From Amycolatopsis alkalitolerans (GTDB lineage Bacteria > Actinomycetota > Actinomycetes > Mycobacteriales > Pseudonocardiaceae), in the NCBI RefSeq assembly GCF_006152065.1, contig NZ_VDFW01000025.1:34506-98505 (forward strand): a stretch of 64,000 nucleotides of DNA, read 5' to 3'. Below the pieces are notes generated by a model, which saw only the letters and a program-made list of their open reading frames with translations, searched no databases and was not told the DNA's origin. Shown piece after piece: positions 19,974 through 30,466 of the stretch (position 1 is its first letter; each line of letters begins with the position of its first letter). The translations under genes were made by a program, and so were the position numbers.

Positions 19974-20719
19974 TGCGAACGGAGATCGGGGCGGCACGCG
20001 GCTCTAGTGCGGTCTGGCGGGTACTCGAGGACGAGGTCGCGCGTGTCCGGGCGCAGGGCACGGCGGAACCGCGGGTGGTCGACGTCGGCGGCGGGACCGG
20101 CGGGTGGGCCGTGCCGCTGGCCGCCGTGGGGTGCCGGGTGACCGTGGTCGACCCGAACCAGAACGCGCTGGCCACGCTGCGCCGCCGCGCGCAGGAGCGG
20201 GGTGTCGCCGACCGGATCGTCGTGGTCGCCGACGACACCGACGCCCTCACCGCGCGCGTGCCCGCGGGCTCGGGCGACCTGGTGCTGGCCCACGGGCTGC
20301 TCGAGGTCGTCGACGATCCGAACCGGGTGGCCGCCGCCCTGGCCGTGGCCGCCGCGCCGGGCGGAGCCGTGTCGGTGCTCGCCGCCAACCGCTTCGCCGC
20401 CGTACTGCACCGCGCGCTCGCCGGCCGTCTCGCCGAGGCGCGGCACCTGCTCACGGGAGCGAAAGGCGTCCTGCCCGACGACGGTGAAAGCCTGTCGCGC
20501 CGCTTCGACAGCGAGGGGTTGTGCGCGTTGCTGGAGGCCGCTGGTCTGGACGTCGCGCTCCTGCAGGGCGACGGCGTGGTGTCGGACTCGCTCGGCGAGG
20601 CGGAGTCCGCCCAGTACAGCGGCGACGAACTGGCGGAGTTCGAGACGGCGGCGAGCATGGTCTCGCCGCTCCGCGACATCGCGACCCGGCTCCACGTGCT
20701 GGCGCGCAAGGCCCGCTGA
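19973..20719 (+). CDS. Class I SAM-dependent methyltransferase
   Basis: 248 aa. The SAM-binding glycine motif VVDVGGGTGGWAVPLA (motif I), the acidic VTVVDPNQNAL (motif II) and LVLAHGLLEVVDDP are clear. Substrate unknown. It is followed after 82 bp by dinB, which has its own -10 box. Confidence 0.85.
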   Translation: MRTEIGAARGSSAVWRVLEDEVARVRAQGTAEPRVVDVGGGTGGWAVPLAAVGCRVTVVDPNQNALATLRRRAQERGVADRIVVVADDTDALTARVPAGSGDLVLAHGLLEVVDDPNRVAAALAVAAAPGGAVSVLAANRFAAVLHRALAGRLAEARHLLTGAKGVLPDDGESLSRRFDSEGLCALLEAAGLDVALLQGDGVVSDSLGEAESAQYSGDELAEFETAASMVSPLRDIATRLHVLARKAR

Positions 20720-20787
20720 CCGGCCGCCGCCGGGCCGCGACCGATGCGGAGGCCGTCCTGGCGTCCTGAACTGTCGGTGGTGCCACG

Positions 20788-20802
20788 TAGGCTCGGCGGC
20801 GA
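20788..20802 (+). promoter_or_regulatory. Leaderless -10 box for dinB
   Basis: TAGGCT at 20788-20793, 8 nt, then ATG at 20802. No LexA/SOS box of the usual actinobacterial form (TCGAAC-N4-GTTCGA) is visible in this gap. Confidence 0.5.
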
Positions 20803-22067
20803 TGGGAAGGAACTCCGGCCTGCCCGCCGGTTACGAACGGTTCCGGGTGTCGCCGGCGCACGCCCCGGACGACTCGGGCTGCGGCCTGCTGCATGTCGAC
20901 ATGGACGCGTTCTTCGCGGCCGTCGAGCTGCGTACCCGGCCCGAGCTGGTGGACAAGCCGGTGATCGTGGCCGGTGGCGGCCCCCGTTCGGTGGTCACCT
21001 CGGCGAACTACCCGGCCCGCGAGTACGGCGTGCGCGCCGCGATGCAGGCCGCGGTCGCGCGGCGCCTGTGCCCGCACGCGGTCTTCATCCCGCCGACCCA
21101 CGGCCTCTACGGCGAGGTGTCGCGCGGGGTGATGGCGATCTTCCGCGAGCTGACGCCACTGGTCGAGCCGATGAGCCTCGACGAAACCTTCCTGGACGTC
21201 AGCGGCGCGCTGCGGCGGCTCCGCGCGACCCCGGCGCAGGTGGCCGAGCTGATCCGCGAGCGGGTGCGGGCCGAGCACGGGATCACGTGCTCGGTGGGCG
21301 TGGCCGGGGTCAAGTTCATCGCGAAGCTCGCCTCCGGGATGGCCAAACCGGACGGGGTGGTGGTCGTGCCGGTGGAGCAGACCCTCGCGTTCCTCCACCC
21401 GCTGCCGATCTCGGCGCTGTGGGGCGTGGGCGCGCGCACCGAAGAGAGCCTGCGGCGGCTCGGGCTCACCACCGTCGCGGAAGTCGCGGCGGCGCCGTTG
21501 CCCCGGTTGCGCCGCGCGGTCGGCAACGCCGTGGCCGAACACCTGCACGCGCTCGCGGGCGGCCACGACGAGCGGGGCGTGGTCACCGAAAGCCAGGACA
21601 AGTCGATCGGCGCGGAGCACACGTTCGACACCGACCAGCGCGACCGCGCGCTGCTGGAACGGGAGCTGCTGCGGCTGTCCGAACGCGTCGCGGCGAGCCT
21701 GCGCGCGAAGCAGGTGCGCGGCCGGACGGTCTCGATCAAGGTCCGGTTCGCCGACTTCCGGACGATCACCCGCGCCCGGACGCTCGCTTCCGCGACCGAC
21801 GTCGCCCGGGTCATCCACTCGACGGCGGTCGCGCTGCTGGCGGAGGCGAGTTCCGGCGCCGAGATCCGGCTACTCGGGGTACGGGTCGAAGGACTCGCCG
21901 GAGCCGGCACGCCCGAGCAGCTGACCTTCGAACGGGCTGAGCCCCGCTGGCGGGACGCCGAGGTGGCGGCGGACGTGGCGCGATCGAAGTTCGGGGCGGC
22001 GGCCATCAGGCCGGCATCGCTGCTGTCCCCAGGCCCGGCTGAACCGCCGCGGCAGGGCCCGACGTGA
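20802..22067 (+). CDS. dinB: DNA polymerase IV (Y family)
   Basis: 421 aa translesion polymerase. Palm motifs are intact: LLHVDMDAFFAAVE and SLDETFLD provide the metal ligands. TSANYPAREYGVRAAM, SVGVAGVKFIAKLASGMAKPDG and the little-finger region KSIGAEHTF follow. No clear beta-clamp-binding motif is obvious at the Pro-rich C-terminus, although PEQLTFE is a weak candidate. Confidence 0.95.
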   Translation: MGRNSGLPAGYERFRVSPAHAPDDSGCGLLHVDMDAFFAAVELRTRPELVDKPVIVAGGGPRSVVTSANYPAREYGVRAAMQAAVARRLCPHAVFIPPTHGLYGEVSRGVMAIFRELTPLVEPMSLDETFLDVSGALRRLRATPAQVAELIRERVRAEHGITCSVGVAGVKFIAKLASGMAKPDGVVVVPVEQTLAFLHPLPISALWGVGARTEESLRRLGLTTVAEVAAAPLPRLRRAVGNAVAEHLHALAGGHDERGVVTESQDKSIGAEHTFDTDQRDRALLERELLRLSERVAASLRAKQVRGRTVSIKVRFADFRTITRARTLASATDVARVIHSTAVALLAEASSGAEIRLLGVRVEGLAGAGTPEQLTFERAEPRWRDAEVAADVARSKFGAAAIRPASLLSPGPAEPPRQGPT

Positions 22068-22237
22068 CGGTGGTGATGCCGTCGAACCAAACGGGGCACA
22101 GCTTGGCACCGGGATCGGGTAGTCCTGCGCGCTAAGGACTCGTATCCTGGACAGCGACACCCCGCTCGGGGTGAAGATTGTTGGGTCCAGGACGTTGCGC
22201 GGCCCGGCGCCGTGACAGCTGTGCCGGAGGAGGAAAG

Positions 22238-22618
22238 ATGCCACTCTCCGAGCATGAGCAGCGGCTGCTCGATCAGATCGAGCGCGAGCTCTATGCCGAG
22301 GACCCCAAGTTCGCGTCTACGGTGCGCGGTGCCCGGTTCCGCCGGCCCGCCCGCCGCCGCCGAATCCAGGGGATCGCGCTGTTCGTAATCGGGGTCGCGC
22401 TGCTCGTGGTGGGCGTGATGGTCAGGGCGCTGTGGGTCGCCGAGATCCCCCTAGCGAGTGTGCTCGGGTTCCTGGTGATGTTCTTCGGGGTCGTACTCGC
22501 CGTGATGGGCGGTCGCGGCGGCGGGAACGCCAAGGCGGCCAAGAACGGCGGGCCGAAGGCGAAGAGTTCGTTCACGCAGCGCATGGAGGAACGCTTCCGC
22601 CAGCGCTTCGAAGAGTAG
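22238..22618 (+). CDS. DUF3040 membrane protein
   Basis: 126 aa. It begins MPLSEHEQRLLDQIERELYAEDPKF, the DUF3040 signature, followed by a basic stretch, two transmembrane helices (about residues 45-90) and a basic tail. Widespread in actinobacteria, often near the dcw cluster; function unknown. A GGAGGAGG ribosome site precedes the ATG. The 170-bp leader holds TATCCT (22143-22148) and a small hairpin CACCCC/GGGGTG. Confidence 0.88.
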   Translation: MPLSEHEQRLLDQIERELYAEDPKFASTVRGARFRRPARRRRIQGIALFVIGVALLVVGVMVRALWVAEIPLASVLGFLVMFFGVVLAVMGGRGGGNAKAAKNGGPKAKSSFTQRMEERFRQRFEE

Positions 22619-22625
22619 GGACGGC

Positions 22626-22941
22626 GGGATCGGCGGGATTCTGCCTGCGGAAAGCGCAGGCCCGGATCCCGCCGTTGGTCTGCCTTGGGGGTCGAACCCC
22701 CAAACCCCCGCCAGGGGGCAGGCCCCCTGGACCCCCGTCGTGGTCGGGCCGGGTGCCTGGCTCGTGCTACCGGTTCCGGCGGGATGGGATCGGCGGGATT
22801 CTGCCTGCGGAAAGCGCAGGCCCGGATCCCGCCGTTGGTCTGCCTTGGGGGTCGAACCCCCAAACCCCCGCCAGGGGGCAGGCCCCCTGGACCCCGGTCG
22901 TGGTCCGGCCGGGTGCCTGGCTCGTGCTACCGGTTCCGGCG
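22626..22941. repeat. Tandem duplication of a 160-bp three-hairpin element
   Basis: Copy 1 is 22626-22785, copy 2 is 22786-22941; they differ at about two positions. Each copy holds a two-part stem (CGGCGGGAT/ATCCCGCCG around GCCTGCG/CGCAGGC), then TTGGGGG/CCCCCAA, then CCAGGGGG/CCCCCTGG. It lies between convergent genes and the unit includes the last five codons of the transglutaminase gene. It resembles bidirectional-terminator or REP-like intergenic elements of actinomycetes. Confidence 0.92.
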
Positions 22942-25407
22942 ACGCAGGATCGACCTCGGGAAGAGGCGCCCTCGCCACGACATGGGGGCGTTGCGGCGCA
23001 GGCTCTCCCGCACGCCTTCGAACGCGGACACGAAGCGCGGGTCCTCGCCGCGGCCCTCCGGCGCGTACCACGAGCGCTCCACGACGCCGACCACCGTGCG
23101 CAGATCGTCCTGACCGGTCTGGTCCAGGTGATGCTGCTGCGCGACCTTCGCCGCCGCCGCGCGCAGGGTGTCCGAAGGCGGGATCGGCACCCCCCGGTCG
23201 GCGCACTCGTCGAGCAACTCGGCCCACGCCGCGTCCGCCGCGCCCGGAGTGCTCGACGTGATCGCCTGCCAGCGGCGCCGCCGGTGGATCTCCCGCATGA
23301 TCGCCGGCGCGAGCGCCACCGCGGCCAGCACCAGCAGCACCAGCGCGAGCATCCAGTGGATCAGCCAGGCTGTCAGCAGCACCGCCAGCAGCCACGCCCC
23401 GGCCGCGGCGAGCGGTAGCCACCGGGCGCGGTTCCGGGCGAGCTTCGCCCGGAACCGCACCCACGCGGTGAGCACGACCGCCACCAGCACGATCGCCAGC
23501 GCGAGCCACCCGGCCCAGCCCGGCGCCGAGCCGGGTGCGCCCGGCTGCGGCCCCGCGCCCGTGCCCGCACCGTCGTGCTGCGCGCTGGGCGCGTCGCTCG
23601 GTGCCACGTGCGTGGTCGAGACGCTGGGCACCTCCTGGCTGTCCGTGGCCGACTGGTCGTTCGGCGTGCTGCTCGACTCCAGGTACGGCGGCACGTAGCC
23701 GCGGCCGTCCGAACGCGGCGTCGGGTCGAAGCTGACCCAGCCGAGGTCGTCGCCGAAGTAGACCTCGACCCACGCGTGCGCGTCCTGCGAGGTGATCACG
23801 CGGGTGTCGCCGTCGGCGTAGCCGGTGGTGAAGCCGACCGCCACGCGCGACGGGATGCCCAGCACCCGCAGCATGACCGCCATCGCCGAGGCGAACTGCT
23901 CGCAGAACCCGCGCCTGCCGTTGAGCAGGAAGTCGGCCAGCGCGTCGGAGTCGGCGGCGCTCGCCGTGCTCGTGTCGTAGGTGAACCGGTCCTCCTGGGT
24001 GAAGAACCGCCAGAGCGCGTCGGCCTTGTCGAACATCGTGGTCTCGCCCGCGGTGACCTGCCGGGTCAGCGCGATCACCCGCGGGTCCACCCCGCTGATC
24101 CGCGTGTAGGCGGCCGGCGCCGACGGCGGGCCGACCACCGTCTCCAGCTGGGACTTCGAGGGTTCGGCCAGTGAGGCGACCTCGGTGTACGGCGATACGT
24201 GCTGCCTGCGCTCGCTGAACACCGCGCCGCTCGCCGGGTCGTAGTACCAGCCCGGCGAGACGTCCTGGAGCCCGCGCAGCGCGCCGTACACCGGCAGCCA
24301 CACGTCCACCCAGTTCACCGGCTGGATCTGGATCTGCCGCGACTCGGCGGTGCCGTCGTCGCCCGGCTCGGCGGGCAGGGGCCGGTTCGCCGGGTAGCCG
24401 GCGGGCATCGGGCCGTCCGGCAGGGTCCAGCCCTGGTTGGGCCGGAAGGTGTCCAACGTGAACGCGCGCAGCAGGCGCTTGTCGTTGCCGAGGCCGCGGA
24501 CCCGGAACAGGTCCACCGGGTTGCCCTGGTCGAGCATTCCCCGCAGCGAGGTGAACGGGTTCACGCCCAGACCGCCCGAGCCCGCGCCCTGCCCGTTGTG
24601 CCCGCTGCCCGGCAGCCGCCCGACCGTGCCGACCGCGGTCAGCGAGGTGCCCGCGACCAGCCCGCAGACCAGCGCCAGCGCCACCACCGCGACCGGGGCG
24701 GACGCCGACGACGGTGAGACGCCGAGGCCGGGCGCATCCCGGTTGCGCCAGCGGCGGTGCCGGTGGTTGCCGTCCACCGCGAGGAGTCCCGCGAAGGCCG
24801 CGGCGCCGAGCACGAAGGTCCACCACGGGAGCATGGTGTCGGAAAGGGACGCCGGGACCGCGTACACGCACAGCAGCACCAGACCCGTCGCCGCGGGCGC
24901 GGACGCCCCGACGGCCAGGGTGTCGACGAGCACCGCGACCATGCCCATCGCGATGGTGACCAGGCAGAGGATCGGCGGGGTCGGGTCGACCGGCGGCAGG
25001 CCCGTGCGGATCTGGTCGAACGCGGCGACGAGCACGCTGTTGAGCTCACCGAAGGCGCCGGGGCCGGGGATGATCGCGAGGATGCCGCTGCCGGTGAACA
25101 CGCCGGTCACCAGCAGGAGGAGCACCAGCAACTGGGCGAGCCCGACGAGCGGCGTCGGGGTGCGGATCGACCGCAGCGCCAGGCCCGTGCACGCGACGAG
25201 CACGACGGCGACCGCGACGTAGCCGAGCCAGCTCGCGCCGCCGACGACACCGGTCAGCGAGGTCGAGGCGGCGAGCGTCGCGACCCCGGCCGCCACCGGC
25301 GCGAGCACCGAACTGCGCCACGCGGGCGGCGGCCCCGCGTACCGTTTGGACAGCGTGTGCAGCTGGGGCGGGCCCGGGGGAGCGGAGCCGGGGAGCGTGC
25401 TGGTCAC
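22927..25407 (-). CDS. Transglutaminase-like membrane protein (TgpA family)
   Basis: 826 aa. The N-terminal part has at least six hydrophobic segments, followed by a large extracytoplasmic domain with the transglutaminase triad: Cys502 ([12 protein letters not shown]), His544 ([10 protein letters not shown]) and Asp561 (VSFDPTP). One or two further membrane helices and a cytoplasmic DUF4129-like tail follow. GTG at 25407 overlaps the DUF58 stop (GTGA). Third gene of moxR-DUF58-transglutaminase; the substrate is unknown. Its last codons are shared with the tandem hairpin element. Confidence 0.9.
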   Translation of the reverse strand: MTSTLPGSAPPGPPQLHTLSKRYAGPPPAWRSSVLAPVAAGVATLAASTSLTGVVGGASWLGYVAVAVVLVACTGLALRSIRTPTPLVGLAQLLVLLLLVTGVFTGSGILAIIPGPGAFGELNSVLVAAFDQIRTGLPPVDPTPPILCLVTIAMGMVAVLVDTLAVGASAPAATGLVLLCVYAVPASLSDTMLPWWTFVLGAAAFAGLLAVDGNHRHRRWRNRDAPGLGVSPSSASAPVAVVALALVCGLVAGTSLTAVGTVGRLPGSGHNGQGAGSGGLGVNPFTSLRGMLDQGNPVDLFRVRGLGNDKRLLRAFTLDTFRPNQGWTLPDGPMPAGYPANRPLPAEPGDDGTAESRQIQIQPVNWVDVWLPVYGALRGLQDVSPGWYYDPASGAVFSERRQHVSPYTEVASLAEPSKSQLETVVGPPSAPAAYTRISGVDPRVIALTRQVTAGETTMFDKADALWRFFTQEDRFTYDTSTASAADSDALADFLLNGRRGFCEQFASAMAVMLRVLGIPSRVAVGFTTGYADGDTRVITSQDAHAWVEVYFGDDLGWVSFDPTPRSDGRGYVPPYLESSSTPNDQSATDSQEVPSVSTTHVAPSDAPSAQHDGAGTGAGPQPGAPGSAPGWAGWLALAIVLVAVVLTAWVRFRAKLARNRARWLPLAAAGAWLLAVLLTAWLIHWMLALVLLVLAAVALAPAIMREIHRRRRWQAITSSTPGAADAAWAELLDECADRGVPIPPSDTLRAAAAKVAQQHHLDQTGQDDLRTVVGVVERSWYAPEGRGEDPRFVSAFEGVRESLRRNAPMSWRGRLFPRSILRRRNR

Positions 25408-26678
25408 CGCGACCCGCCGATCAGCGCGTTCCGGCCGGCCGCCGCACGGCACAGTTCGGCCCAGACCTGGGGCATCGAGGTGTCCGGGTCGGCGATCACG
25501 ACACCCCAGCCCGCCGCCCGCAGCAGCGCGGCCGACTCTTCGGTCGCGGCCGCGCGCTGCTCGGGCGCGGACACGCCGCTGGCGAAGGCCGGGGTGTCCA
25601 GCAGGACCGCGAGGCTGCGGATCCCGCGGGGCCGGAACCGCGCCAGCTCACCGACCGCTTCGTTGCTCACCGTGCCCAGGATCGCGATCAGCTCCTGCCC
25701 CTCGGCCGGGTCGTGCCCGGGGGTGAGGTCCCGCTGGTGCGCCGGCTGCAGCGCGGCCAGCGCGTCCAGGATGACGTTGTCGTACCCCTCGCCGCCGTCA
25801 CCGGGCGCGTCGGCGAGCACCTTGCCGTGCTCGCTGACCAGCCGCACGCGATGCCCGGCCTTCCGCACGTGCAGGCATACGCTGGCGGCGAACGAGACGG
25901 CCCACTCCAGGCTCGCCGTGGGCCCGGTGCCGTGATGCGCGGCGGCGCGGTGGTCCAGCAGCACGGTCGTGCCGCCGCGCCACGGGCGCTCCTCCACCCG
26001 GACCATGATCTCGTCACGGCGGGCCGTCGAGCGCCAGTGGACCTTCCGCAGATCGTCGCCCTGCCGGTAGTGGCGGACGATCACGTCGGTCTCGCCCTGT
26101 CCGGCGTGCAGCCGGACACTGCCGTCCTCACCGGCGCCGATCCCGGCCCCGTTGGGCAGGCCCCACAGCGCGACCACCCGCGGCACCACGACCAGGCGGC
26201 TGTGCCCGATGAGCTCGCGGTCGAACTCGCACAGCCCGAACGGGTCGGTCAGCGTCGCGCGCAGCGGGCCGACCTGCTGGATGCCCCGCAGCATCGGCTG
26301 GAGCGGGTAGCGCAGCGCCACCACCCGCCCGTGCGGCAGCCGCTCGACCACGAACCGCGGCCGTGCCCCCAGGGCGTACGGCACGCCGTCTTCGAGCAGC
26401 ACCTCGCCGGCGGGCAGTTTCCCGTTGCGCCACAAGGCGAGTTCGACCTCGCTGGCCCAGCCGGCGGCGACCCGGTCCGGCAGCAGCCGCCGCGACGCGC
26501 CGATGCGCACCCGCGAGGCGGCGATGAACCCGGCCACCACGAGCGGCAGCGCGACCACGAACACCGCGACCCGCAGCAGATCACGCTCGTTGAGCACCAC
26601 CGCGCACACGGCCGCCGCGACGCCCGCCGCCAGCAGGCAGCGCCCCCGCGTGGTCAGCCCAGACAGCGACCGCAGCAT
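25404..26678 (-). CDS. DUF58 domain protein
   Basis: 424 aa. Two N-terminal hydrophobic segments (about residues 12-50) precede a beta-rich region. The DUF58 core then reads [19 protein letters not shown], followed by a VWA-like fold ([16 protein letters not shown]) whose metal site is not canonical. DUF58 proteins pair with MoxR AAA+ ATPases as client or adaptor. It lies 6 bp after moxR and overlaps the transglutaminase gene. Confidence 0.9.
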   Translation of the reverse strand: MLRSLSGLTTRGRCLLAAGVAAAVCAVVLNERDLLRVAVFVVALPLVVAGFIAASRVRIGASRRLLPDRVAAGWASEVELALWRNGKLPAGEVLLEDGVPYALGARPRFVVERLPHGRVVALRYPLQPMLRGIQQVGPLRATLTDPFGLCEFDRELIGHSRLVVVPRVVALWGLPNGAGIGAGEDGSVRLHAGQGETDVIVRHYRQGDDLRKVHWRSTARRDEIMVRVEERPWRGGTTVLLDHRAAAHHGTGPTASLEWAVSFAASVCLHVRKAGHRVRLVSEHGKVLADAPGDGGEGYDNVILDALAALQPAHQRDLTPGHDPAEGQELIAILGTVSNEAVGELARFRPRGIRSLAVLLDTPAFASGVSAPEQRAAATEESAALLRAAGWGVVIADPDTSMPQVWAELCRAAAGRNALIGGSR

Positions 26679-26684
26679 CGGGGG

Positions 26685-27758
26685 CTACCGGTGGCCCTGG
26701 CCGTTGTACGCCGGCCCGCCCTGGGGCACCGCCACGCGGTGCAATACCGCGCGCACCACGTCGGTGGCCGAGCGGCGGGCGGCATGCGCCTCGGTGGTCA
26801 GCACGAGCCGGTGCGCGAGCACCGGGATGGCCACGGCGTGCAGGTCGTCCGGGACGACGAAGTCCCGGCCCGACAGCGCCGCGTGCGCCCGGGCGGCCCG
26901 CACGAACTGCAGGGTCGCGCGCGGGGACGCGCCGAGGCGGATCTCCGGCACCTGCCGGGTCGCGGCGACGACGTCGACGGCGTAGCGGCGTACCTCGGGC
27001 GCGATGTGCACCCGCCGGACCTGGCCGATCAGCCGCATGACGGTCGCCGCGTCGGAAACCGGCTCGAGGTCCTTCAGCGGGTTGTGGCCCGAGTGCTCGT
27101 CGACCATCGCGAGTTCGGCCTGCTGATCCGGGTAGCCGATGGAGACGCGTGCGGTGAACCGGTCGCGCTGCGCCTCCGGCAGGGCGTAGGTGCCCTCCAT
27201 CTCGACCGGGTTCTGTGTCGCGATGACCATGAACGGGTCGTCGAGGCCGTAGGTCGTCGTGTCGACCGTGACCTGCTGCTCCTCCATGCACTCCAGGAGC
27301 GCGGACTGTGTTTTCGGCGAGGCGCGGTTGATCTCGTCGCCGACCACGATGTTCGCGAACACCGGGCCGGAGCGGAACTCGAACTCGCCGGTCTGGCGGT
27401 TGTAGATGGACACGCCGGTGACGTCGCTGGGCAGCAGGTCCGGGGTGAACTGGATCCGGCTGACGGTGCAGTCGATGGACCGGGCCAGCGCCTTGGCCAG
27501 CGACGTCTTGCCGACGCCGGGCACGTCCTCGACGAGCAGGTGGCCTTCGGCGAGCAGGGTGACCAGCGCGATGCGCACCACGTCCGGCTTCCCGACGAGT
27601 ACCCGCTCGACGTTCGCGGCGATCCGCCGCATCGTGTCGTGCAACTCGTCGAGGGACGTGTGGCCGTTGTAGGCCGGCGCGCCGGACGGGTAGTACGGCG
27701 CCTGCCCGTGCTCGCCGGTGTACTCGCCAGGCGTCGCGGGTTGTGTCCTCGACGTCAC
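26685..27758 (-). CDS. MoxR-family AAA+ ATPase
   Basis: 357 aa. Walker A in VEDVPGVGKTSLAKALA, Walker B in VGDEINRASPKTQSALLECMEE, sensor segment FMVIATQNPVEMEGTY, and LPEAQRDRF. MoxR ATPases act as chaperones for VWA-containing partners, here presumably the DUF58 protein. GTG at 27758 is preceded by GGAGGTCGA, a strong ribosome site. It is divergent from mraZ across 450 bp. Confidence 0.93.
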   Translation of the reverse strand: MTSRTQPATPGEYTGEHGQAPYYPSGAPAYNGHTSLDELHDTMRRIAANVERVLVGKPDVVRIALVTLLAEGHLLVEDVPGVGKTSLAKALARSIDCTVSRIQFTPDLLPSDVTGVSIYNRQTGEFEFRSGPVFANIVVGDEINRASPKTQSALLECMEEQQVTVDTTTYGLDDPFMVIATQNPVEMEGTYALPEAQRDRFTARVSIGYPDQQAELAMVDEHSGHNPLKDLEPVSDAATVMRLIGQVRRVHIAPEVRRYAVDVVAATRQVPEIRLGASPRATLQFVRAARAHAALSGRDFVVPDDLHAVAIPVLAHRLVLTTEAHAARRSATDVVRAVLHRVAVPQGGPAYNGQGHR

Positions 27759-27881
27759 TCGACCTCCTGTGCTGAAGCCCTTGCCTGCTCGATGGGGAGT
27801 GCCCCCGCATGATGGTGGCGCGGAAGCGTCTCACACACGGGTCCCGGCGGCGCCGTCGAGCCTTCCGATGCTGCTCGGCTG

Positions 27882-27909
27882 ACACTCAGCCTGCCACCAA
27901 GTGTGTCAA
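27882..27909 (-). promoter_or_regulatory. Candidate promoter of the moxR operon
   Basis: On the minus strand TTGACA (27909-27904), a 16-nt spacer, and GAGTGT (27887-27882). The -35 is perfect and the -10 is poor. About 115 nt of leader would follow. Confidence 0.35.
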
Positions 27910-28134
27910 ACCTCCGCCAATCACGGGAGCGAGCCCTCGTTTTCCGGTGCGTGCTTCCCCCACCATTCCCCACTTGGCGGCCCGGGTAGTCCCGGAAGAC
28001 GGGCGGGATCCGGTCCGTACCCCCGTCGCGGGGGAGACCGGGCGGGCGGCCCCCCACCTTTCCCCCACCTGGCACCACCATTCTTCACCTGCGAAAACAA
28101 CGCGAGATTCGCTCGGAAGTGGCGAGGAATGGCG

Positions 28135-28162
28135 TTGACTGTGGTGAAAAGTGGGGTACCGT
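28135..28162 (+). promoter_or_regulatory. mraZ promoter
   Basis: TTGACT at 28135-28140, a 16-nt spacer and TACCGT at 28157-28162 form a good vegetative promoter for the dcw cluster. The MraZ boxes overlap the spacer, the -10 and the start region. Confidence 0.7.
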
Positions 28163-28175
28163 GGTGCGCAGTGGG
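28141..28175 (+). promoter_or_regulatory. MraZ operator: four GTGGK boxes at 10-bp spacing
   Basis: GTGGT (28141), GTGGG (28151), GTGGT (28161) and GTGGG (28171) recur at exactly 10 bp, one helical turn. Direct repeats of this type bind the MraZ ring in other bacteria. Binding across the -10 would repress. Confidence 0.75.
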
Positions 28176-28207
28176 GCGGAAGGGAGGCCCCGTGGGAGGT
28201 GGGGCCG

Positions 28208-28639
28208 ATGTTTCTCGGTACCCATACTCCGAGGCTGGACGACAAGGGGCGGCTCACGCTGCCCGCGAAGTTTCGGGACGCGCTGGCAGGTGGGCTGATG
28301 GTCACCAAAGGGCAAGACCACTGTCTCTACGTCTTCCCGCGCGCCGAGTTCGAGCAGATGGCCCGGAAGGTCGCGGAAGCACCGTTCACCAACGAAGCGG
28401 TCCGCGCCTACCAGCGCTATCTGTTCGCCGGAACCGACGAACAGCGTCCGGACGGGCAGGGGCGCATCGCGATCGCGTCCGAGTTGCGGCGCTACGCCGG
28501 GCTCAACAAGGAGTGCGTGGTGATCGGGGCGATCACCAGGCTGGAGATCTGGGACGCCCAGGCTTGGCAGACCTACCTCGAAGAGCACGAGGACAGCTAT
28601 GCCAAGGCACAGGAAGAGGTTCTGCCTGGGGTGTTCTAG
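28208..28639 (+). CDS. mraZ: Transcriptional regulator MraZ
   Basis: 143 aa with two SpoVT-AbrB-like repeats: [22 protein letters not shown] at the start and [19 protein letters not shown] in the middle. MraZ forms a ring that binds its own promoter and tunes dcw expression. The ATG at 28208 is the family start; the purine-rich GGGAGGTGGGG is its ribosome site. Confidence 0.96.
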   Translation: MFLGTHTPRLDDKGRLTLPAKFRDALAGGLMVTKGQDHCLYVFPRAEFEQMARKVAEAPFTNEAVRAYQRYLFAGTDEQRPDGQGRIAIASELRRYAGLNKECVVIGAITRLEIWDAQAWQTYLEEHEDSYAKAQEEVLPGVF

Positions 28640-28657
28640 CCGTGGCGGTGACCCGGC

Positions 28658-28682
28658 ACCCGCGCCGTCGGGGGGCGCGGGT
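28658..28682 (+). promoter_or_regulatory. Hairpin between mraZ and rsmH
   Basis: ACCCGCGC/GCGCGGGT, an 8-bp perfect stem in the 193-bp mraZ-rsmH gap. It lacks a U-run. It could attenuate or set the mraZ/rsmH ratio. The rest of the gap shows no gene. Confidence 0.4.
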
Positions 28683-28832
28683 CCCGGAGGACGTGGGAGA
28701 CCTGGACTCGGATGCCGTGAGGCCTCTGTCCGCTCAGTGGCCCTGGTGCACCTTCCCCGGCACCAGGTTCTCAGCGGGCGGGCGGGGACCTGACGGCATC
28801 CGTTTCTCATGTGGGCGAGAAAGGGGGGCGTG

Positions 28833-29786
28833 ATGGCGGCCGAACACGTGCCGGTGCTGCTCGGGCGTGTGCTCGAACTGTTCGCGCCCGCGGTCGCCGG
28901 GCGCCCCGCCGTGCTGGTCGACGCCACCGTCGGTCTCGGCGGCCACTCCGACGCGCTTCTCTCCGCCCATCCGCGGCTGCGGCTGATCGCGCTGGACCGG
29001 GATCCGCAGGCGCTGGAGCGGTCCGCCGAACGGCTTGCGCACCACGGGGATCGCGTCGAGCTCGTGCACGCGGTGTACGACCGGATTCCCGAGGTCCTCG
29101 CCGACCGTCATCTGTCCACAGTGGATGGTGTGCTGTTCGACCTCGGCGTGTCGTCGATGCAGCTCGACCGCACCGACCGCGGGTTCGCCTACGCCAGGGA
29201 CGCGCCGCTGGACATGCGGATGGACCCGACGACCGGGCCGACGGCGGCCGACGTCCTCAACACCTACCCGCCGGCCGAGTTGGTCCGTGTCCTGCGGGAC
29301 TACGGGGAGGAACGGTTCGCCCAGCGGATCGTCAAAGCCGTTGTGGCGCAGCGCGAACGCGAACCGTTCAGCCGCAGCGACCGGCTGGTCCGGCTGCTCT
29401 ACGACGCCGTGCCGGCGGCGAGCAGGCGTACCGGCGGGCACCCGGCGAAGCGCACCTTCCAGGCACTGCGGATCGAGGTCAACAGCGAGCTGCCGGTGCT
29501 GCGCGAGGCGATCCCGGCGGCGGTGAAAGCGCTTTCGGTCGGCGGCCGGATCGTCGTCGAGTCCTACCAGTCGCTGGAGGACCGGATCGTCAAGCAGGCC
29601 TTCGTCGAGCTTGCGAAGTCCCGTACGCCCCCAGGCCTGCCGGTCGAACTGCCCGGGCACGGACCCGAGCTGAAGCTGCTGACCCGCGGGGCCGAAAAGG
29701 CCGGCGAGAACGAGATCGAGCACAACCCGCGAGCCGCATCCGTGCGGCTTCGCGCGGCGCAACGGATACGAGAGGCGGCGGTATGA
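28833..29786 (+). CDS. rsmH: 16S rRNA m4C1402 methyltransferase RsmH
   Basis: 317 aa. [13 protein letters not shown] start, SAM-binding [31 protein letters not shown] and [17 protein letters not shown] segment ([15 protein letters not shown]) are all family hallmarks. It N4-methylates C1402 in the ribosomal P site. ATG at 28833 follows GGGGGG; its stop overlaps the ftsL start by 4 bp (ATGA). Confidence 0.96.
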   Translation: MAAEHVPVLLGRVLELFAPAVAGRPAVLVDATVGLGGHSDALLSAHPRLRLIALDRDPQALERSAERLAHHGDRVELVHAVYDRIPEVLADRHLSTVDGVLFDLGVSSMQLDRTDRGFAYARDAPLDMRMDPTTGPTAADVLNTYPPAELVRVLRDYGEERFAQRIVKAVVAQREREPFSRSDRLVRLLYDAVPAASRRTGGHPAKRTFQALRIEVNSELPVLREAIPAAVKALSVGGRIVVESYQSLEDRIVKQAFVELAKSRTPPGLPVELPGHGPELKLLTRGAEKAGENEIEHNPRAASVRLRAAQRIREAAV

Positions 29787-30466
29787 CAGCGCCCACCCGG
29801 ACCCGGCGGAAGCCGCCGGCCGAAATCCCGTCGCGCACCGGAACCAGGGAGGCCACCCGCACCGAGCGGCGAAGCACTCGAGGCGTCCAGCAGCGCAGCA
29901 CCGCGGCCGAGCGTGCGTACGCGCGCCGCGCGCAGCGCGCAGATCTGCTGCGCCAGACCGAAAAGGAGCCGCGGCCGGCCACCCGGCGGGCGCGGCTGCG
30001 CTTGCCCAGGTCGCGTGCCTCGTTCGTGCTGATCGTGATGATGCTGCTCGCGGCCGGGGTGGCGACCACGCTGCTGCTGTCCACGCAGGCGATCGCCGAC
30101 TCCTACCGGCTCGAACAGATCCGGCAGGAGAACTCCGGCCTCGCCGAGCAGTCCGAGCGCCTGCAGGAGGACGTCACGAAGGCGGACACGGCGTCCTCGC
30201 TCGCCGAGCGGGCGACGGCGCTCGGCATGGTGCCCGGCGGTGACCCGGCGCACCTCGTGCAGAACCCGGACGGTTCGGTCACCGTCGTCGGAAAGCCGGA
30301 GAAGGCCGTCCGCCCGGCGCCGCCGCCCACACCGCCCGCGCCCCCGTCGACTTCGGCGTCCCCGCCTCCGGCCGGCAACGCCGGGGGACAGCCCACCGCA
30401 CCTGTCGAAGGAGACGTGGCGCAAGGCGATCAGCAGGCGCCGCCCATACAGTCGGGAGGACAGTGA
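29783..30466 (+). CDS. ftsL: FtsL-like division protein
   Basis: 227 aa bitopic protein. A basic 75-residue cytoplasmic N-terminus, one transmembrane helix (about 76-98), then a short extracytoplasmic leucine-zipper-like coiled coil ([19 protein letters not shown]) and a Pro-rich tail. Identity rests on topology and position between rsmH and ftsI. FtsL links FtsQ and FtsB-type proteins with FtsW/FtsI. The Pro/Ala/Gln tail is long for the family. Confidence 0.8.
   Translation: MTAPTRTRRKPPAEIPSRTGTREATRTERRSTRGVQQRSTAAERAYARRAQRADLLRQTEKEPRPATRRARLRLPRSRASFVLIVMMLLAAGVATTLLLSTQAIADSYRLEQIRQENSGLAEQSERLQEDVTKADTASSLAERATALGMVPGGDPAHLVQNPDGSVTVVGKPEKAVRPAPPPTPPAPPSTSASPPPAGNAGGQPTAPVEGDVAQGDQQAPPIQSGGQ

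Noticed and set aside
20720..20801. SOS box before dinB
   Set aside because: No TCGAAC-N4-GTTCGA-like site; only a leaderless -10 box is seen.
22685..23261. Short plus-strand frames reading GVEPPNPRQG repeats
   Set aside because: They arise from the duplicated hairpin element and run antisense into the transglutaminase gene; no ribosome site or domain.
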